In this document: positions 39,490 to 41,158 of the stretch, piece by piece
How positions within the stretch are numbered: the stretch's first letter is position 1
How the letters are laid out: every line of letters starts with the position of its first letter
DNA from: Mesotaenium endlicherianum
Lineage: Eukaryota > Streptophyta > Zygnematophyceae > Zygnematales > Mesotaeniaceae
Direction: 5' to 3'
Assembly: GCA_009602735.1 (NCBI GenBank)
Contig: WELA01011287.1
Coordinates: 166,159-207,316 of the forward strand
DNA: 41,158 nt
The notes under the pieces: generated by a model
The model's database searches: none
Seen by the model: only the letters and a program-made list of their open reading frames with translations
What the model was told of the DNA's origin: nothing
Position numbers and translations under genes: made by a program

Positions 39490-40145
39490 GATAGAAAAAG
39501 CGACGTCTCGGCGCGTCAAGTCAGGTCTTACACATGTGGAGCAAACTAGTCAACAGTTTCAAGTCAGATGCCACACATGTGAAGAGGACTAGTCAAAGGC
39601 GCCAAGTCAGGTGCTACACATGTAAGGTAGACTAGGCAAGGTCGTAGGTGGTGTGACCTTATTGGCTAGCCTACTCCTTAATGATGAAGAAAATTGTACA
39701 AGTTGGCCCAGAATCTGCCACGAATTCAAAAATTCATGGCGTCCACAAAACTGCTCCAAATCTGAAAATTCAAGTGCCAGACGGACCGCGTCAGAGAATT
39801 CTATGCAGTCACCAAATTTGAGAGCATTCTAATTTCTGGAGTGTTGTTGAGAGCTGAGAGAGTAGGCACTCCTCCAAATCTGTGCAGAAACTTCTGAAAA
39901 TCATAAGTCCTTCTATACTTCTCCAAATTCTGCAAAGTAAGTCTCAAAATGGGCGTTGTAAGATGTTCTACCAGAGTCTTGAGTTTCAAAGCATTCCAAG
40001 TTCAGGGAAGGGCACAATGTTAGAAGGCATATTCTGCCCTAACAATGCCAGCAGCTTGACCCCCTTCTACTTAGAGCATCATATCTCTCTCACCAGTGCT
40101 CCAAATTGAGCAAACTTGGACTCTAAATGACCGGCTACTCATGGA
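39490..40145 (-). other. Non-coding 3' region of the minus-strand chromovirus
   Basis: Lies between the pol stop and the polypurine tract. Contains repeated GTCAAGTCAGGT-n-TACACATGTG-like words (39512-39630), three partial direct repeats. No gene seen. Confidence 0.55.
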
Positions 40146-41158
40146 CTACAGCCACGTAAATTTGCAGAATTTATTATGCAGAGACCTATCACCAGTAGCA
40201 GTTTTAGTTTTCTGTCCAGAAACTATAAGAAGAGAAGAGTGTCTAATGTCAATTTTTCCTCTTTCTTGTTCTTGCAGGCTGCCTCCAAGGGGTCTTCTGC
40301 TGCTTCTTGATGGTGGCAGGCTGCCTCCCTGAAGTCTTTGGGCTTCTAGTAGAGAGACTTGGGCTGGTCCAAGATGGGGGTTGGCGGCATGGAAGCGCTT
40401 CAATTTTCTCTGAACTTTGTCAAGGTAGTGCGCCGCCACCCAACTATTCTCCGAATCTGGATATCCTTTCCACTTGATCAAGTATTGCTGCTGTCTCCTG
40501 AAATTTCTCATAGCCACTATGTCTTCCACTTCGTACTCCAAATGATCATCCACTATTGTTGGGGCTGGTGGGGTTGTCACACGTCCTGGGAACTTGTTGT
40601 CGGGTTGCACATATGGCTTGAAGAGGGAAGCGTGGAATACGGGGTCGATGTGCATAGTCTGGGGAAGTTCTAGCTTGAAAGCAACGGGGTTGACTTGCTG
40701 GATAATCTTGAAGGGTCCCAAATACTTGGGAGAGAACTTGCTGCCGGCAGGCTTGTTGTTCAGGAAATATTCTTGGATGATAGTAACACGTTGTCACCCA
40801 CTCTGTACGTAATTTCTCTTCTGGATCTGTTCGCCACTCTTGCTTGAGCATCTTGCGCGTGTTGTAGAGCTTTCTTCGCTGCTGTAAGAGCGGCTTCTAA
40901 TGTCTCCATAGAATCTGTGGCTGCAGGTACTTCATCAAGGCCAGCCGTGAAGCTCAGTGGCGTGGTCGGATGGAAGCCATAGTTGAGGAAGAATGGGGAC
41001 TCTTGGGTAGAGGCCTGCGTAGTGTTGTTGTAGGCAAACTCGAGGGGGGTCAAGTACATGTCCCAGTCTTGCTCGAGGGTAGACACGTAGGCCTTTAGAG
41101 AGGTCTTTAGGGTACGATTCATACGCTCGGTTTGCCCATCTGATTGTGGGTGGTAGGC
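40146..41158 (-). pseudogene. Integrase C-terminus and chromodomain of a minus-strand chromovirus (partial)
   Basis: Enters from the window's right edge just after the integrase Glu region (MNRTLKTSLKAYVSTLEQDW, FAYNNTTQASTQESPFFLNY). A one-base frameshift near 40770 separates VGDNVLLSSKN from the GPY module (GPFKIIQQVNPVAFKLELP, HASLFKPYV). The chromodomain follows at about 40540-40365 (EYEVEDIVAMRNFRRQQQYL, IKWKGYPDSENSWV), then a short Ser/Arg tail to TAG at 40148-40146. The rest of pol and the 5' LTR are outside. Sequence differs clearly from chromovirus A, so it is another family. Confidence 0.82.

Overview
The window is eukaryotic nuclear DNA, most likely from the green lineage; a streptophyte (charophyte-type) alga fits best, but nothing here proves the species. 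The main reasons are one long multi-exon gene with GT-AG introns, a DNAJC14/Jiv90-family chaperone of the kind shared by plants and animals, and a dense nest of LTR, DIRS-like and LINE-like retroelements. Among these is a retrotransposon carrying a DNA cytosine methyltransferase, a combination I recall being reported from the charophyte Klebsormidium and from dinoflagellates. One assembly gap (10922-11460) and single N bases show this is a draft scaffold.

Positions 1-13.9 kb are host DNA, GC-rich and full of simple repeats. A frame-broken proline-rich (cell-wall-protein-like) reading frame lies on the minus strand at 1.46-2.99 kb. A nine-exon gene on the minus strand (13827 to 3885) can be reconstructed completely: multi-pass membrane N-terminus, J domain with an HPD triad, Jiv90 zinc-binding domain and a basic low-complexity tail, 680 residues in all. 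Its introns hold large (CA)n/(TG)n arrays, a degenerate minisatellite and a duplicated piece of exon 2. Positions 13.83-15.0 kb carry no recognisable gene.

Positions 15.0-23.7 kb are a decayed Ty3/gypsy-like retrotransposon flanked by about 0.8 kb direct repeats. Its order is gag, CCHC zinc knuckles, aspartic protease, C5-DNA methyltransferase, two unrecognised ORFs, then an integrase core joined directly to the first residues of the reverse transcriptase region, and a C-terminal PHD finger. The RT/RNase H core is missing. This is the most interesting object in the window.

Positions 23.7-29.2 kb are relics: two DIRS/Ngaro-like RT fragments, a LINE-type RT fragment, a gag-like piece with a zinc knuckle, and a 920-bp solo LTR with perfect 5-bp target duplications. 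Positions 29.2-38.5 kb are a plus-strand Ty3/gypsy chromovirus (gag, protease-RT-RNase H, integrase, chromodomain). It is interrupted by a 745-bp solo LTR between the primer-binding site and gag, and by a minus-strand gag-only member of its own family inside pol. Positions 38.7-41.2 kb hold a truncated gag-like ORF cut by a third chromovirus on the minus strand, which runs off the window.

The only clearly functional cellular gene is the DNAJC14-like one. The rest is a layered retroelement graveyard in which in-frame TAG stops are strikingly common. Pairwise comparisons inside the window show CAG-to-TAG changes, as expected from decay of methylated CHG sites.
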